A DNA stretch of 64,000 bases. Origin: Planococcus citri. Taxonomy: Eukaryota > Arthropoda > Insecta > Hemiptera > Pseudococcidae. The translations under genes were made by a program, and so were the position numbers. The stretch is taken from positions 15,922,559 through 15,986,558 of the forward strand of contig NC_088680.1 in the NCBI RefSeq assembly GCF_950023065.1. The letters are read 5' to 3'. Below the pieces are notes generated by a model. It saw only the letters and a program-made list of their open reading frames with translations. It was not told the origin of the DNA and did not search any database. Of the stretch, positions 22,494 to 34,546 are shown in pieces; position 1 is the first letter of the stretch; each line of letters opens with the position of its first letter.

Positions 22494-24870
22494 TTGATTT
22501 GGTGATTATAGATGGATTTCCGATTAGGTACTTACCCACTTTTTTTGGATTTAGACTATGTTTATCGATGATTTTTTTAAATTTTTAATCTAGTCTCTGA
22601 GAAACATTGCTCTGTAGAAATTATATTTGTAAGTTCATTCATATATTCATAAAGTGTTTCGTGATTTCAAGGCTTGTAAAGTAGGTTTTCCGATATTTTT
22701 GTGATAATTTATTGCATTTTAAAATTTTACTTTTGGGAAATTTCTTTTTTAAAATATTTACAAGATTTTGGATGAAGTTTTAAAATGACTTTTGAATTTT
22801 GAATTGATAAGTTTTCAGTTTCTGGGAAACTGTAAAAAGTCGAGAAATTTAGCATTCATGAAAAAGTCACGGAATCTTAAATTTTTGCTTCTATCAGGAA
22901 ATTTTTGTTTGTGAAATAAATTGTAAGATATTTGATTATAGTTCTTCGTTTCTGAAATCATTCGAACAGATTTCTCATGTTATTCTTGTTAGAAAATTTG
23001 CCTCATCAGCAGAAGAGAAAGTATACATAAATAGTAACATTCTTTATTTTTAAAAAATTGTACAATTCAGATTTATTATTTATTTCTATTGTATTATGTA
23101 TTGAATTCTTTTCAAATCATAAATCCTGAGAGGCTGAGAGACTGACTGTCGTTGTTTTTCTTTATATGGTGGCTCCACTGAATAGTGCAGGAGAATAATT
23201 ATCATTTTATGTGGAAAAGTCACTTGATGAAAACAATGAAGTTGTGTTTTTTCAAGTTTACTATCCTGTATTGAAAGTTCAATTACATAGTATCAATAAT
23301 GGTTGATTTTATATAATTTCAACCACATCCTCCTGAAAAATGAACTTTTGAATATCACAGATGTGAGCTTTTATTCGCCCTTCCAGAGTTATTTTAAAAT
23401 TTCTGGAGAAATTTGAAATCTAGCTGGAGGCCTCAAAAAAAACAAATCGAGAAAAATAGCCCACAACTTACACAAATTTTTTAGATTTTTTCAAGTTGGC
23501 AGTAATGACTAAAAAATTGGTACCACTACGTTCCGAAATATTTCCCTATAGTTTCGAGAATGATATCTTTGAATATTTTGACTAAATTTATGCGATAATA
23601 ATTGTGCGAAGAAAAAATGTTCAAAATACAATAACTTAGCTGCAGGAACGAAAAAAACCACTATTTTTTTCGAAAATGTTCTCTTTGGGCTTAAAAAAAA
23701 ATTCTAAGTATTTGCAACTTTCAACTCAAAATGAATAAGAACTTCACCGAATTACCCTACCGCAGATTAGGGTGGATCGATAAAAAACACATATCTCATC
23801 GTCAGATTTTGACCAAGCTCGGCGAAGAAGTTTTCTTTGAATGGAAGACTTTCCTCATCAATTTTGAGCACCCTAGCAATTCAGGTAACTGAGCCAGAAA
23901 TCCCCAAATGGGGATCAATTTTGAAAAAATCATGGTTTTTTGCTATTTTTGGTTTGTAAAACATGTGCAGTTTCTCAGTCACCCCCTCAATAGTTGCGAA
24001 TTGAGTTTTTGAACATCCTTGAACCAATGAATTCAAAATTTAATAGCATTTTTAGCCAGCTACCAAATACTTGAAGATTATGGCGGATCGTAAAAATTAC
24101 AATTTCTTATCAACTTTATAGCACCAGGGTGTCCTAACATTTCTTCCGGTACAGAAGCTCGTGCTCAGACAAAGTTTGCCTTTTTGCCTATGGTTCCTCC
24201 GTTTTGCTGAATTTTCCATTAATTTTATCATTCAATCAAAACCAAGCAAAAAATGAAAACAGAATTTTTCCTGAATTTTTTATTTTTTAAACGTCAAAAT
24301 AATTAAGTAGATATAAATTAATATATTTTGTTAATGAAACCCAATTGATTACATATTTTCATTGTTTGGTGTATTTTCTTGATGATTTTTTTATTTCTTT
24401 GAATTTTTTTTGACAATAATTTTGTGAATTTTGAATGCCTAAGGGAATCTCTTGAGAAGAGCATGGTCTAAAATCCCCAAAACCAAATTTTCAGCTGCGC
24501 AACTTCATACCTCGATATTTAGCGAACGTTTGAAAATTCAAACTCGACTGTTTTTGGTGATTTATATTTATGTTCTTTTTTTAAAAAAGTACGTATTGTT
24601 TGATCAGTAAAAATGATCAAAATAAGTCCTAAAACTGATATTGAGGGGGAGGGGGTTCGTTCTGGACGAAATACAGCGATTTGCGCGACTTAAAAATTTG
24701 ACGATTTTTTTGAAAATTTAGTCAATTATTAAACATTCTTCTCCACATTTGGGCAATTTCTCAAAATTTTGGCAAAACTTGGTCAAAATCACGAAACTTG
24801 ACGATTTATTGGCGCGATCAGTCACCGAGTTCAAAACCATATTTTTGGTGTGAGGCTAATTGAAAATTTG
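22494..24870. other. Intergenic region downstream of A2
   Basis: From about 22860 to 23130 it contains, in inverse orientation, the module found downstream of A4 and A5 (ATTCGAACAGATTTCTC, CTTTATTTTTAAAAAATTG, TTCAAATCATAAATCCTGAG), so this 3' module is shared by A2, A4 and A5. 23130-24870 has no supported gene. Confidence 0.55.
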
Positions 24871-24990
24871 GAAAATTGGAATTTCCAAAATACTGCTGGA
24901 GCCTCTAAATAGGTTCGAAAGCACCTCCAGTCGACTCGGCCCTCGGCGATTTACAATTATGGTATAGAGTGAATTTCAGCTTTCCTTCTT
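24871..24990. mobile_element. Old fold-back A fragment, left part
   Basis: Diverged A-type sequence (ACTGCTGGAGCCTC; TAGAGTGAATTTCAGCTTTCC). It continues at 27561 after the palindromic insertion. Confidence 0.6.
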
Positions 24991-27560
24991 AGACCACAAT
25001 CCATACACGAAAAAGTGCTCTAGAAGTTGATTTTGTATTTTTTTTTCGGGAACCAGAAAAACGCGCTGCCAAAATGAAGGTACTATGTGGCCCATTCAGA
25101 AAAATGCAATTTTGAAAATTTTCCCTTGCACAAATGGGGGGTGGACCCTCAAAAAGGTGATTTTGGGGACATGGTCGGAACCACAAAAACTCGACGGGGT
25201 TGTGTTGGGGGACTTCTCCCGATACCAAATATGTGATTTTTTTCCGTGGCACCCTGCACAACTGCATACTGTGGCACTTTTAATGCGATTTTTATGCATT
25301 TTTGGCCGATTTTGACGATAAAACGGCTCTGATGACCAGAGTATGGCCTGGAACCAATGGATTCTTGGACGTGTGTTGAACGGGGATATTTGAAGCCCAA
25401 CTACGCAAACACGGTGGAAAAATACTTGCACAACGCGATTTTATGTGCACTAATAGGTTTGTTACCACTCCCCTCCCCCCGGTATTCAATAATGCATTGT
25501 CTATTTGATAATATCGATGCGACCCATCAAAGTGATATGAAATTTTGCGATGAACTCAAAAATCGTAATCATTTTCGATTCTGACCCCCCCGCGGTGGAG
25601 TTTTGACTCCCAAACTGAATATAACGACGATATTAAACAAGTTTACCACATTACACGTCGATACTGAGGATTTATGTGTACGCAATAAGAATTATTTCTA
25701 ATATTCGTTGCTGGGAATATTTTTGCTTCAAAAGTTTTCATTCAATCTGCACCCCCTCCCCTCCCCTTCCAAGACTATGTTTGAACATGGATTTGAAAAC
25801 TTGAACATGACCTATCAAAGTGGTATAAAATTTCGCACTGAGCTCGAAAATTGCATTCATTTTTCATTTGCACCCCCTCGGTGGAGTTTTGCCCCCCTCC
25901 GACCATAAATCTAACTACGAAAATGAACACGTTGCACATTACGTGTCTGTACATGAGGATTCATAAAAAAAATATTAAGTAGTGGAAAAAAATACAAAAA
26001 TGAAAGAAAAGACAGAAAAATGAGAAAAACAAGAAAAAAAACAAAAAAAATGGAAAATACAAAAAAGAAAAAAGAAAAAAAGGAGACGAAATGAAAAAAA
26101 AAACAGAAAAATAAGCACGAGAAAAAAATTCAATGAAATGAGAAAATTGAAACAAAAAATAAAAACAAATCAGGTAATGAAATAAGAAAAAAAGAAATAA
26201 TGAGAAAAAATACAAACAAGAAAAATGGAACAACAATGACAGATACAAAAAATGTAAATGAAAAAAAAGAGATGAAATGAAAAAAAAAAAAAAAAAAAAA
26301 AAAAAAACAGAAATACACGAAAATGTTTTCTCGAGCTTCGTCGTTTCCAAACTTCGATTCAGTCATGAGAAACAACAATCGATCGACTGTAGGGAGAGCG
26401 GGAGGAGTCAAAATGAAAAATGAATGAGATTTTCGAGATCAGCGCTAAATTTTATATCATTTTGACGGGTCGCGTCAAGTTTTCAAACCCATAAGGTAGG
26501 GGGACGGAGATGGGATGAGAAATTTTGAAACAGAAACATGCCCAGATCACAAATGTGAGAATCATTTGAAATACGTACCTACACATAAATCCTCATTTAT
26601 ACAGACACGTAATGTGCAACGTGTTCATTTTCGTAGTTAGATTTATGGTCGGAGGGGGGCAAAACTCCACCGAGGGGGTGCAAATGAAAAATGAATGCAA
26701 TTTTCGAGCTCAGCGCGAAATTTTATACCACTTTGATAGGTCATGTTCAAGTTTTCAAATCCATGTTCAAACATAGTCTTGGAAGGGGAGGGGAGGGGGT
26801 GCAGATTGAATGAAAACTTTTGAAGCAAAAATATTCCCAGCAACGAATATTAGAAATAATTCTTATTGCGTACACATAAATCCTCAGTATCGACGTGTAA
26901 TGTGGTAAACTTGTTTAATATCGTCGTTATATTCAGTTTGGGAGTCAAAACTCCACCGCGGGGGGGTCAGAATCGAAAATGATTACGATTTTTGAGTTCA
27001 TCGCAAAATTTCATATCACTTTGATGGGTCGCATCGATATTATCAAATAGACAATGCATTATTGAATACCGGGGGGAGGGGAGTGGTAACAAACCTATTA
27101 GTGCACATAAAATCGCGTTGTGCAAGTATTTTTCCACCGTGTTTGCGTAGTTGGGCTTCAAATATCCCCGTTCAACACACGTCCAAGAATCCATTGGTTC
27201 CAGGCCATACTCTGGTCATCAGAGCCGTTTTATCGTCAAAATCGGCCAAAAATGCATAAAAATCGCATTAAAAGTGCCACAGTATGCAGTTGTGCAGGGT
27301 GCCACGGAAAAAAATCACATATTTGGTATCGGGAGAAGTCCCCCAACACAACCCCGTCGAGTTTTTGTGGTTCCGACCATGTCCCCAAAATCACCTTTTT
27401 GAGGGTCCACCCCCCATTTGTGCAAGGGAAAATTTTCAAAATTGCATTTTTCTGAATGGGCCACATAGTACCTTCATTTTGGCAGCGCGTTTTTCTGGTT
27501 CCCGAAAAAAAAATACAAAATCAACTTCTAGAGCACTTTTTCGTGTATGGATTGTGGTCT
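24991..27560. mobile_element. Fold-back element B, 2.57-kb palindrome
   Basis: Termini AGACCACAATCCATACACGA (24991) and TCGTGTATGGATTGTGGTCT (ending 27560) are exact inverses, and arm positions sum to 52551 wherever checked. Arms of about 970 bp are nearly identical, since the frames in the two arms translate to essentially the same peptides. Each arm contains modules of about 290 bp that are duplicates of one another (a C/G run, TGACCTATCAAAGTGGTAT, then GTGGAGTTTTG). A third, more diverged module (26400-26590) sits on the right only. The loop holds an A/G-rich tract. No transposase is present. Confidence 0.85.
25963..26330. repeat. A/G-rich low-complexity loop of fold-back B
   Basis: Almost pure purine stretch (AAAAAGAAAAAAGAAAAAAA type) with a run of about 25 A near 26280-26306. 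It occupies the asymmetric centre of the palindrome. The long hydrophobic frames on the minus strand here are composition artefacts. Confidence 0.85.
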
Positions 27561-27850
27561 ATCTGTTCTTCATTTATAATGTTGAAATTTATAGAAATTT
27601 CAAATTTCAAAAATTTCCTAGACGTTCCAGAACTGCTGAAAATGGCTCAAACTCACTTCATAGTCGTTTCGACGAGTCATAAATAAAGTATACAAACAAA
27701 ATTTCAGCTTTCTAGGTAAATTTGGTGAAATTTTGCTTTTCATTTTTTCATTTTCGGCCCAAATTTGACTTTCAAAAATTCACCAAAAATCGAAAGATGC
27801 ACTTCTGTACTTTTCAGTGCTGGTATTTTTGCAATTTGCGTGTTCTTTAG
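27561..27850. mobile_element. Old fold-back A fragment, right part
   Basis: Resumes the A-type sequence (ATTTCAAATTTCAAAAATTTCC; CAAAATTTCAGCTTTCTAGG; TTCACCAAAAATCGAAAGATG), consistent with fold-back B having inserted into a pre-existing A copy. Confidence 0.6.
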
Positions 27851-28218
27851 ACTTAGCTACCTTCAAGATTGTCTGCCTTACCTATATATTTTTTTTTTCA
27901 CTTCCTGAATGGAAAGCGCCATCTTTCTCACTAGAAATGAAGTAGGTATGTAGCATCCGAACATTTTTTTGTCAGATTCAGCCACCGTAGCGCGGCATAA
28001 AGGCTGTTGCTTTTGTGTACCATTTCATTTCATTGATTATCTGATATCTGTAGTGTATTGTGTACACATATAAAAATAAATAAGTGTTTCCTGTGGCTGA
28101 ATCAGTCAGCGGTAACGGTTAGGCTAAAACTAACGTTGAACGTTCGTTTCGATAATCTTAAACTTTAAACTTTAAACTTTCCTCGGGTACATTTTGTGTT
28201 GCGTCATATTTCGAAACA
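27851..28218 (+). promoter_or_regulatory. Promoter and leader of A3
   Basis: ATATAAAAATAAATAAG near 28069 is a TATA-like candidate. The leader has GGCTAAAACTAACGTTGAACG, TTCGTTTCGATAA, then TTTAAACTTTAAACTTTCCTC (a local triplication of TAAACTT) and TACATTTTGTGT. The leader resembles that of A1 and A2. Confidence 0.55.
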
Positions 28219-28743
28219 ATGAAAATGTGGATGAATTTCGCGATTCGCGTCGCAGTGTTATTTCTCGTATATGGTGATAAAATTGACGGCAAAGAAGAAT
28301 ATCCTGATTTGAAAAAACATATCACAGATTTGACGAGACGTGGTCCAGGTGGTCCAGCCGTTGAGAAAGAACAACAACGGTACGAAGAAGATACGAGACG
28401 TTACAAACGAGATGCTGAATCGAATTCGAATTGTGGAGTAGAATGTCAGAATTTGAAGAAAGAAATAGAAGATTTGAAACGAAACCTTGCCGATGAGATT
28501 GTTGAAAAAAGATCATGCAAAGAAACGGTGACAATTTTACGCGAAAATAAATACAAAACGGAATACGAAAGTTTGAAAGGAGAAATCGAAGTGTTGAAAC
28601 TAAATCTTGACAAAACACTCACCCTTCGTGACTATATATTGTTGACCTTTATGTGTTCAGCATTCTACTTTATGTTTTTGTTGTTCCTTAACGTAGTTTC
28701 CAATGGAAGATCAAATCCACTCAACTTAGGAGGATCGAAATAA
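28219..28743 (+). CDS. Family A protein, copy A3
   Basis: 174 residues. Signal-like segment 1-22 (MKMWMNF, VAVLFLVYGD). Propeptide-like charged region with a small insertion (GPGGPAVEK). Furin-type RYKR at 61-64. The Cys motif NCGVEC (Cys72, Cys76) follows a short Asn/Ser insertion. EKRSCKE (Cys100). Coil to about 137; membrane segment about 139-160; Asn/Gly-rich tail. The CDS start at ATG 28219 is unambiguous. Last of the plus-strand members; it keeps all conserved residues and looks intact. Confidence 0.82.
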   Translation: MKMWMNFAIRVAVLFLVYGDKIDGKEEYPDLKKHITDLTRRGPGGPAVEKEQQRYEEDTRRYKRDAESNSNCGVECQNLKKEIEDLKRNLADEIVEKRSCKETVTILRENKYKTEYESLKGEIEVLKLNLDKTLTLRDYILLTFMCSAFYFMFLLFLNVVSNGRSNPLNLGGSK

Positions 28744-29342
28744 AAATTTTATGGTCATAAAAATTCGAAAAGTGGTGTTGAGAATGGAGGAGCGTGATCA
28801 GAGTGTTGAAAAATACCACCCATTCATTTTTTGCCTCCCTCCCCCCGTCCCTCTGGGTCTACGAAATGAAAGTACATATTATATATTAATTAACCAACAG
28901 ATAACAGAGACGACTGCAAGGCGAACTTCTTCATACATAGGCCTATAGCTAGAGACAAAAAAAGCAGGTATTTTTTGGTAATTTTCCGAACAAGCAATAA
29001 AATAGACTTTATTTACAATAATTTTAGTCAGGAAAGATGAACTTTATCAGCTATAATTTTAACAAGCAGCACAATTTTTTGAACCATGTTTTCATAAAAA
29101 TCTGACATTCATGCAAATCACATTTTTTTATATCGTTCAATTGCACTTTTCTAATATTTTAATGGATTTTTAAATCGATTTATTTCCTTTCGATTTTAAA
29201 TGAATTTTCAGTACAGTTTTTGGCTAAATCTAATTTTTTTAGTCAATTTTTACATTTTTGGCTGATGATTTTGATTGAATTTGTATTTTTGGTTGATTTT
29301 TTGATTGATTTTGTTCAATGTTGTAATTTTATTCTAATTTCT
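28744..29342. other. 3' flank of A3
   Basis: AATAAAATAGAC near 28997 offers a polyadenylation signal. The rest is AT-rich with no supported gene. Confidence 0.45.
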
Positions 29343-29346
29343 AGTT

Positions 29347-30737
29347 GGGTCATTCCACGTCAATTGGACCAAAAAGTGGTAGGTGGGTTCGGCGATTTTT
29401 TTGAAATTTTTCCTGTGGAAAGACCTTCCGAAGGGATGACCAATGGCGCAAATCGCAGCCCTCTAGCCCATTTTTAACGGCAGCCAGGGGGTGTCAAAGT
29501 TTTCAGTGAACCTAAAATATCATCCGTTTCAGCAGTGGATTGCTCGATAACCGCGATACCTACCGAAATGGAACTTTTCCCAATAATTAGGGGTTTTGAA
29601 AGGCTTTTTGGTGATATCATAAAAATCAGTGTTGCCACTTTTTTTCGTACAAAAAATTAGCTCAAAAAGTTTCAAAACGTAGTTTTTATATCGTTCCGAC
29701 TCTCAAAAATTCTAAAAAAAATATATTATGGACAACTGTTCATGCTGAACAACATATTAAAAAATTGGGATGGTAACTTGTAACAAAGTCGATTTAAAAT
29801 AATTTAAACTTTGCGAAAAAATGCGATTTTTTGATTTAAAACATGAAAAAAAGTTTTAATAGGTAAAGTTGACCCATTTGACCCCTATTTTTACATATCT
29901 GTTGAAAAAGTTGAAAAACCCCTTTTCACTCAATAAAATGAAGCCATCACAAAAAAATCAAAATTCGAAAAAATTCAATTTTCAATTTCAAACATCAAAA
30001 AAAGTTTAAATTTATTCAGTTGTCTTATTTTGACCACTTTCTGACGTATTTCATGAAAAAGTTGATAAAAATCTCACTCACAGCAAAAAAATAAAATTTG
30101 CTTTTTTTTTAATTTTTTTTAATTTTGATTTTTTGTGATGAGTTAATTTCACCGAGTGAAGGGGGTTTTTCAACTTTTTCAACAGATACGTAAAAATAGG
30201 GGTCAAATGGGTCAACTTTACCTATTAAAACTTTTTTTCATGTTTTAAATCAAAAAATCGCATTTTTTTGCAAAGTTTAAATTTTTTTAAATCGACTTTG
30301 TTACAAGTTACCATCCCAATTTTTTAATATGTTGTTCAGCATGAACAGTTGTCCATAATATATATTTTTTAGAATTTTTGAGAGTCGGAACGATATGAAA
30401 ACTACGTTTTGAAACTTTTTGAGCTAATTTTTCGTACGAAAAAAAGTGGCAACACTGATTTTTATGATATCACCAAAAAGCCTTTCAAAACCCCTAACTA
30501 TTGGGAAAAGTTCCATTTCGGGAGGTATCGCGGTTATCGAGCAATCCACTGCTGAAACGGATGATATTTTAGGTTCACTGAAAACTTTGACACCCCCTGG
30601 CTGCCGTTAAAAATGGGCTAGAGGGCTGCGATTTGCGCCATTGGTCATCCCTTCGGAAGGTCTTCCCACAAGAAAAATTTCAAAAAAATCGCCGAACCCA
30701 CCTACCACTTTTTGGTCCAATTGACGTGGAATGACCC
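29347..30737. mobile_element. Fold-back element C, 1.39-kb palindrome
   Basis: Begins GGGTCATTCCACGTCAATTG and ends with its inverse. The flanks carry AGTT at 29343-29346 and 30738-30741, a probable 4-bp target duplication. Arms of about 630 bp pair with coordinates summing to 60084, with few mismatches, around a loop of about 130 bp. No coding frame of note. A non-autonomous class II element or foldback; superfamily not assigned. Confidence 0.82.
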
Positions 30738-30741
30738 AGTT

Positions 30742-31480
30742 GTAATAAATCAAGTTTCATGTTAGTTTTCTACGAATTTTCGATTTTTAATCACTTTTTT
30801 TTAAATGGAGTTCCAGATAACTGTAAATGATTTTTTTTTCAAGTTTATGATATATTTTTTAATGATTCTTTTAATAAGTTTTCGTATTCTTACATATCTT
30901 TGTGAATTCTATTCGTACGGATCAGTATAAAAGTTGTATCTAGAAACTATTGATTGGTTGTAAGCAAATTGTAAAAAAAAAATAAAAATACCTAATGCGA
31001 AGTCCTTTCTGTATTCTTTTTCTAAAAATTAATTTTTTAAGTCTGATTTAAGCACCTTTGGAATGCAAGGTCCGAAGGACCCTTAATTTTAATCCTTAGT
31101 ACCTCATGGTAAAAATACGAGTAGGTATCAATGAAATAGACGCTTGCGTATCTTCGTAATTTTTGAGGAATTTTCCTGCCATAAAATTGTGCCATGATTC
31201 TCTACATTTGTGAAAAAGTGACATGAGACATGTCAAAAAATTCGAACATTCCAATAAAAATGTTTCTCGAGCACTTTCGAGAAATTTGGAGCCCGAAACA
31301 GGCCATGAACCTCAGTATTTTCCGAACAAGTGGCAAGGAACCTATCAAAATGAGTTGAAAGTTCACATACTAAAAATGTGACTTATGGCGATGAACCCAT
31401 TTTTTGAATAATTTTAAAACAGTTTGAGCCCAAAATTGTGTCATGATTCTCAGCGTTTTTGAAAATCAAAATGGGTAAAA
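30742..31480. other. Non-coding region with a 150-bp-repeat fragment
   Basis: About 31140-31480 contains pieces of the diverged repeat seen at 12-17 kb (CAATAAAAATGTTTCTCGAG, TCAAAATGAGTTGAAAG, in inverse orientation). No gene is supported. Confidence 0.45.
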
Positions 31481-32098
31481 TTTCGAGTTTTGCGAAGCAC
31501 GTTACTCCTTCAATTCACAAGATAGACAACCACTCGTAATAACGTTTTTTGTTCGTCTCTTCGAGTACCATCAGCTGCAAATTGGATTTTTGGCAGGCGA
31601 TTTCCGGAACACCCTGTTGACCCTGTTGTAGGTATATTCATCACAGATGAGAAAAACGAAAATACTAAATGCGTGTTGCGTGCTATTAGGTGGTGCGTAT
31701 GCGTGCCCCTGCTATGTAGTAGTCGGTCTTACCTTGTTTGAGGATAGTTCGAGGGGTGAACGATGAAAAAAAAGTCAACAGTACACAGAAACATACCTGG
31801 AAGGTGGAGCGATAATGAACGATAATGGTTCAGTGACATAAGTAGAGATAGATAGTGATATGTACATAGAAGGATTTACACCTGTAGATAAGCTCCATTC
31901 CATTTGGCTGATACATCATTTCATCATTTGCTTTGGCGCAATGATCATATTGCACGAGAAAGGGAATTCATGATTCATGTTTTATACGTAGTTATGTGTT
32001 CAACTGTTGAAAACTCATTTACGGTTTGTTTCGATAAATAATTATTCAGAATGTGGTCATTGTGTAATGCAAAAGTAGAGGTAGCAAAAGTGAGCTGA
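31481..32098 (+). pseudogene. Relic of a family gene: upstream region and start only
   Basis: Carries the family A upstream module (TTTTGCGAAGCACG, GACAACCACTCG, GATTTCCGGAACACCCTG) and a degraded leader (CGGTTTGTTTCGATAAATAA). These lead to ATG TGG at 32051, but the frame stops after 15 codons and no coil follows. It is read as a gene whose body was lost and replaced by the tandem repeat that begins near 32.1 kb. Confidence 0.5.
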
Positions 32099-33720
32099 GC
32101 AAGTGGAAAAGTGGGAGGGGGGAATGTGGAAACTCTTGACTTTTGAAAAACTTCAAAAAATGTGGAAACTCTTGACTTTTAATATGGGTTCTTGAAGAGT
32201 AGGTACCTATCTGTAATTAAATGAAAAAATTACCCAATTTCGGGTTGAAATTTATCAATTTTGAAAAATTCGCCAAAAATGTGAACAAACAGTTGTAGGG
32301 CGTGAAAAATTAGATACACAATTTTGTCAATTCACATTTTGCAACTGGTTCATTGCTTTGCATTTGGCAACCAATTTTTGGCAGCCGCCTAAAAATTACT
32401 GGTAGAAAAGAATCTTGAAACAGAAATTGTTCAGCGTGAAAAATTGAACTATTTTGGCTGGTGGAACTTTGAAATCGGTTCAATAATTTGCAACTAGTCA
32501 ATTCAAAATTGGAAACTGGTTCGTTAGTTTGCATTTAGCGAAAAACTATAAGTAGAGATGAAATCTTGAAACAGCAGTTGTTCAGCGTGAAAAATTGATT
32601 CATTTTCACTGGTCGAACTTTGAAACCGGTTTATTAATTTGCAACCAGTTATCAAAAATTTCCTAAAAAAATGGAGATGGAGAAAAAAATTATTGAAAAA
32701 GAAGTTGTTGATCGTGAAAAATTGAACTATTTTCACTGGTCAGATTTTGCAACCGGTTTATTAATTTGCAACCAGTTATCGAAAATTTTCCAAAAATTGA
32801 AGATAGAGAAAAAAACGTGAACAAAAAGTTGTAGGGTGTGAAAAATTAGATACACAATATTATGATCCATCACATTTTGAAACCGATTCATTGGGTCGCC
32901 TTTAGCAACCAGTTTTTGGCAATCACCTAAAAATTATAGGTAGAGAAGAAATCTTGAAACAGAAGTGGTTGAGCGTGAAAAATTCAACTATTTTAGCTAA
33001 TTGGATTTTGAAACCGGTTCATTAATTTGCAACCAATCATCAAAAATTTCCTAAAAATTGGAGATAGAGAAAAAAACTTGAAGAAAAAGTTGTAGGGTGT
33101 GAAAAATTGGATACACAATTCTGTCAAATCACATTTTGAAACCGGTTCATTGAATCGCATTTAGCAACCAGTTTCTGACAATCACCTAAAAATTATAGGT
33201 AGAGAAGAAATCTTGAAACAGAAACTGTTCAGCGTGAAAAATTGAACCATTCTCACTGGTCGAACTTTGAAACTGGTTCAATAATTTACAACCTGTTATC
33301 AAAAGTTACCTAAAAATTGGAGACGGAGAAAAAAGCTCAAAACTAAAGTTGTGGGAGTTGTGGGGCGTTAAAAATTAAAAGTGGTGGGGTGTGAAAAATT
33401 ACACAATTCTGTCAAATCACATTTTGAAACTGGTTCATTGGGTCGCATTTAGCAACCAGTTTTTGGCAATCACCTGAAAATTATAAGTAGAGAAGAAATC
33501 TTGAAACTGAAGTTGTTGAGCGTGAAAAATTGATTCATTTTCAATAGTCAGATTTTGAAACTGGTTCATTCATTTGCAATTTGCAACCAAGTAATTTTTG
33601 ATAACTGGTTGCAAATTAATGAACTGGTTTCAAAATCTGATTTGCAAAAACAGTTTTTCTCTATCGCCAACTTTTAGGTAATTTTTCAATAACTGGTTTT
33701 AGTTTAATGAAAGAAATTGA
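32099..33720. repeat. Tandem repeat of about 260-290 bp with CAACCAGTTATCAAAAATT motif
   Basis: GTAGGGTGTGAAAAATTAGAT-type phrases recur near 32296, 32831, 33091 and 33381. Between them are alternating half-units with GAAACCGGTTCATTAATTTGC and GAGATAGAGAAAAAAACTTG. Near 33580-33640 the repeat turns round, making a short inverted copy (TAACTGGTTGCAAATTAATG). A stray fragment occurs at about 39955-40015. Confidence 0.75.
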
Positions 33721-34546
33721 AATCGTACGAATGAAGAAAAACAGCACCAATTATTCTCTCAGGGTTTATGATTTGAAAAATTCAATAATAGTATGTACAA
33801 CACAAATAAAAACTAAATCCGAAATGATGGTACAATTTTTTAATAATAAAGAAAAACTTTAAATTAAACTAGAACTATAAAGATGAAAGAAGAATCGTGT
33901 TACTACTTTTTTTTGGCTGACAAATCAAATTTTGGGACAAGAAAAACAGAAAAATCTGTTCGAATGATTGCAGAAATTCAGAGATATGGTATCCAATATC
34001 TAACAGTCAATTTTACAAATAAAAATCCCTGACTGAAGCAAAAATTGAAAGATTCCATCGCATTTCCATTACTTTTTCACAAGTGGTAAATTTCTTGACT
34101 TTTAAAATTCAAAAGTTATTTTGAAGCTTCATTCAAAATCTTGTAATGTATTTTAGAATTTAAGAAATTGAGCGGTTCCATGGAAAAGGGGCTCTAGCCA
34201 TTTTTTTAAACTGATTTTTACATGTTCAAGTAGACTTACTGAATATGGTAAAAAAAAAACAAAAAAAAATGACTAGGGCCCTTTTTCCATGGAACCTCTT
34301 GATTGTGCAAAAATAAAATTTAAAAACGCAATAAGTAAATTATAACAAAATTGTCTAAATTTTCAAAAAATTTCTCCCCTTGGGCCTCGCTTCGTCTGAT
34401 CTGATCTAATTCTAGTTGTGCATAAAAAAATTTCCAACTTTTCAATTTTTTAAAAATCACTTTTGCCACACCCTTTATTTGCATTTTTAAGTACTTTAAA
34501 ATACACAAAAAAACAGGTAATTTCAAGACGAAAATTGTATTTTTTG
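33721..34546 (-). other. 3' flank of A4 with shared module and hairpin
   Basis: About 33760-34140 matches the 3' flanks of A5 (40280-40740) and, inverted, of A2. A hairpin lies at 34174-34296: GGTTCCATGGAAAAGGGGC against GGGCCCTTTTTCCATGGAACC. Confidence 0.55.
34174..34296. repeat. Imperfect hairpin
   Basis: Arms of about 35 bp, starting GGTTCCATGGAAAAGGG and ending in the inverse, around an A-rich loop. It lies in the 3' flank of A4. Possibly a miniature transposon; no target duplication was recognised. Confidence 0.6.

Noticed and set aside
25096..25908. Several ORFs with exact mirror copies at 26643-27500
   Set aside because: They are palindrome shadows in both arms of fold-back B, with overlapping frames on both strands, no start context and no family resemblance.
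25961..26411. Phe/Leu/Ser-rich ORFs of 93 and 129 residues
   Set aside because: They arise from translating an A/G-rich tract on the opposite strand. Low complexity explains them.
20602..28743. Family A as viral class I envelope-type glycoproteins
   Set aside because: The order signal segment, furin site, coil, anchor is reminiscent, but the proteins are far too small, there is no hydrophobic fusion-peptide-like stretch after the site, and no other viral gene is nearby.
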